Source of the DNA: Trichinella spiralis
Taxonomy: Eukaryota > Nematoda > Enoplea > Trichinellida > Trichinellidae
Reading direction: 5' to 3'
Assembly: GCA_000181795.3 (NCBI GenBank)
Contig: CM012953.1
Coordinates: forward strand, 9,412,893 to 9,476,892
DNA: 64,000 bases
Positions 61,582 to 64,000 of the stretch are shown piece after piece (the stretch's first letter is position 1; every line of letters starts with the position of its first letter). Made by a program: the position numbers and the translations under genes. The notes under the pieces are model-generated. The model saw only the letters and a program-made list of their open reading frames with translations, had not been told where the DNA came from and did no database searches.

Positions 61582-64000
61582 CTTATATCTTCTGAACTTA
61601 TTATATTCATCACTGATCGTACACATTTTCACAATTTCTGAAATAAAATTCATTCATTCAGCAACAGCACACAAGTAAACGGCATTCAATAGACAAATAG
61701 AATTAGAAAAATGATGAAAAAAAGAAACAAAGAGCAATACGCATTATCTCGGCAGTGATGAGATAGCTAGCTTTCAGTTTAGCAACTTTTTTTGAAACTT
61801 TCAGCGTTTTTAAATTTAGCTTCTGCCTCTATCTGACACACTACACAAGCACAGATGACAAATTCTCTTGCAACTAAAACAATTATTGTTGCAGATGATG
61901 CCAGAGGCTAATGGAATAGATGAAATAGCTGAAAAGCGATTTGATTGTTCGTTCTCGGTGATTTGTCTTCCTCTTAGAAAAAAAGCCAACTGTTGATCAG
62001 AATTTAAAACGCTTGACAGCAATGTGCATTAATCTCATTGAAAAGCTTTCAAAAGTGAAAACCGACATATGGAATATGGCCTTGAAGGCTGATCTGCACT
62101 TAGCAAAGTGAAAATCTGTCCACATTGAAAATTTTCCTAATTCACTTTTCAAACGTCATGATAGCAATAAAAAGAGCGGATGTATTTCAAAACTATCACC
62201 CGTTACAGCATTTTAAAAATAACAGAAATGAAACTATTTAAATAATCTTTCTCGAAGCAAAACGCATCTGTGAAAATAAGACAAAATGCTTAACAGCAGC
62301 AGCAACAACAACAACGACGACAACGACGATTAGTGTAGCAAAAAAATCTAAAGTAACTTTTGATACAAAACATTGTTCATATATTTAAATTAATTACGGT
62401 AAGTTTTACAAACAGTGCACTACAACATATTAAAAACAAGTATAATTCAGACACGTCATTTAAATAATTATATCCAAATTATTTTGCTGTTTTAAAATAT
62501 TGGACAATTAAAATTCAACATATCTTGCAGTAATAAATTAAAATTTTGAAATTTTTAATGCGGCAAAATTGGAGAAACTTCATTATAACAAAGAAAAGCA
62601 GTGAGGATGAAACATTTTTTGTGATTTTTGTTAGTAATCCACCAATACAATTTTGAATTTTTATGAAATAAGTGTTTTACTGTTGTTGGCTAAAGTTATT
62701 CAACAACAAAGAAATGAAATCAACACGTGACAATCGTTATTTTAATACTAAAATAAAGGAATTAAATTAACATAAAATAATAAAACATCTATAAGTGAAA
62801 TGTGAATTTTAGAAAAAATGTCCTACTAGTAGTTTTTTTATGAAAATTCAAAAATGCGATGTACACCACAGATTTTAAAACATTAATTAAATATTCAAAT
62901 CAAACAAAACGCAGCTCACTAATTATTTCGTTTACATTTCAATTCCTTTGAAATATTTCATTTTCTATGATTCATTGCAAAGCAAAATTACTATAATAAT
63001 AAGAGCATAATTTTCCACAGAGCGTCACTAAAAAATTCATCATTTACAAAATGTGTTTGATTTTGTTTTAGAAAAGAAAGTTATCAACGTTCCCAAAGAT
63101 GACACAAACGCAGAAAACACAAAAAAGAAGCATTGAAACAAAATGAAACACATTAATCTATAAACAATAAAATCTGAATTGTTCAATAAAAAGGAAATTC
63201 ATGAAAAGTATCAACAAACTAATACACATATATGAAAACAAATCATAGCAAACTCAATTCTAAATAAAAATTATAAATTATTGTTATAAATATTAACGCT
63301 ACGATTACCAAGGCACTTTTGCACACAAGTTTTACCAAAACGGGTTTCGCCGGACACCACTATTTCATTTGCATTTTCACGTTAGCTGAAATGTGCGAAC
63401 CTATAAAAAACGTAGCGGCAGCTAGAATCAAGCCACTTTTATTCACAAAATTATTTTACAAAGATAATTTAATAGTAATGCACACCGTATTTGCAAAAGC
63501 GTTGGTGACAACTATCAACCAATCAATGATTAACACAAAGTAACAAATCAAATAGCACAATTTATTTGCCCAATCACTAAATCAGAATGATTATCTAATA
63601 AAATAGCGCAAGCCAATAGCCAATTACCGGTCAACCGCCGAACAACCTACCTGCAAACAGCCACTCACATTGCGTAATGATTTTCAAATCGCTCGGATGT
63701 TCGACATATTCTATTTTAAAGAAAAATCCCGGAGCAGTAGCAAAGTAATCGCAGATTTTTTTGTTTTTAAAAATGTGAAGTAACGTCAGAAGCAGGTGTT
63801 GAAAAAATCAGCAGAAATAAACTTCTTTTGGCAGAGTTTATTTCATTTTTCCGCTGCTGTGGTTTAGCCAAACCTCTTTTGGCAACCGTAGGGTCAATCT
63901 TTAAGAGTATGTTAGAATTCATAAAATATTACTGAGGAAAGATGAATTTTATATTTTATTTTTTCTAAATGTATACAGATCGGCTAATTGCAATATTTAA
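61582..64000. other. AT-rich sequence upstream of the matrix-protein gene
   Basis: No gene recognised. It should contain the 5' UTR and promoter of the large minus-strand gene. A CAG/CAA/CGA triplet run lies at 62293–62330. A 74-codon open frame at 63319–63543 has no recognisable similarity and is not called. A GC-richer patch around 63620–63670 is unexplained. Confidence 0.5.
62293..62330. repeat. imperfect (CAR/CGA)n triplet repeat
   Basis: A run of AGC, AAC and GAC triplets in non-coding sequence upstream of the matrix-protein gene. Confidence 0.75.

Noticed and set aside
63319-63543. 74-codon frame near the right edge
   Set aside because: No recognisable domain, composition like the surrounding non-coding sequence, no splice context.
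1-64000. CRISPR arrays, rRNA or tRNA genes, bacterial operons
   Set aside because: No regularly spaced repeats, no rRNA-like segments and no convincing tRNA B-box with a cloverleaf were seen. The gene structure is eukaryotic throughout.

Overview
The window is nuclear DNA of a small-genome animal. The genes are interrupted by canonical GT–AG introns, mostly 45–150 bases with a few of 0.5–2.8 kb. The background is very AT-rich, and the protein set is metazoan: gamma-glutamyltransferase, transferrin, CIR1, DNTTIP1, TEX10, a patched-related protein, UFC1, ORC2, TMEM209, zeta-COP, myotubularin and a giant Ig/FN3/EGF matrix protein. A patched-related (PTR-type) transporter and compact, closely packed genes fit an ecdysozoan, most simply a nematode. 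Several genes (DNTTIP1, a C2CD3-like protein, a transferrin) make me lean away from a Caenorhabditis-type nematode towards an early-branching lineage. The species assignment is inference.

Layout: 1–7.2 kb is AT-rich with no gene seen. 7.2–11.05 kb (+) is a ten-exon gamma-glutamyltransferase. 11.3–16.2 kb (−) is CIR1, whose 2.8-kb intron contains an intronless transferrin on the opposite strand (12.3–14.6 kb). 17.4–19.7 kb (+) is DNTTIP1. 20.0–23.2 kb (−) is a C2-domain protein resembling the N-terminus of C2CD3. 23.9–26.1 kb (+) is TEX10. 26.2–29.6 kb (−) is a patched-related protein. 30.8–31.25 kb (−) is RMI2. 31.9–33.5 kb is a decayed GC-richer element with a retrotransposon Gag-like fragment. 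34.7–35.2 kb (+) is UFC1. 35.5–40.7 kb (−) holds ORC2, TMEM209 and COPZ in tight tandem. 41.6–47.6 kb (+) is an MTMR6/7/8-type myotubularin with a C-terminal FYVE-like domain. 47.8–61.6 kb (−) is one very large secreted multidomain matrix protein. 61.6–64 kb is AT-rich with no gene seen.

Most genes are unrelated housekeeping functions: COPI traffic (COPZ), UFMylation (UFC1), replication and repair (ORC2, RMI2), ribosome or chromatin work (TEX10), phosphoinositide turnover (MTMR), and HDAC-linked repression (CIR1, DNTTIP1, arranged head to head). I joined exons by hand using splice signals, reading-frame phase and remembered family alignments. The joined frames stay open in every gene for which exons are listed base by base. 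The most unusual items are the transferrin that lacks its iron ligands and lies inside CIR1, the domain arrangement of the matrix protein, and the possible COPZ–TMEM209–ORC2 operon. No CRISPR array, rRNA or tRNA was recognised.
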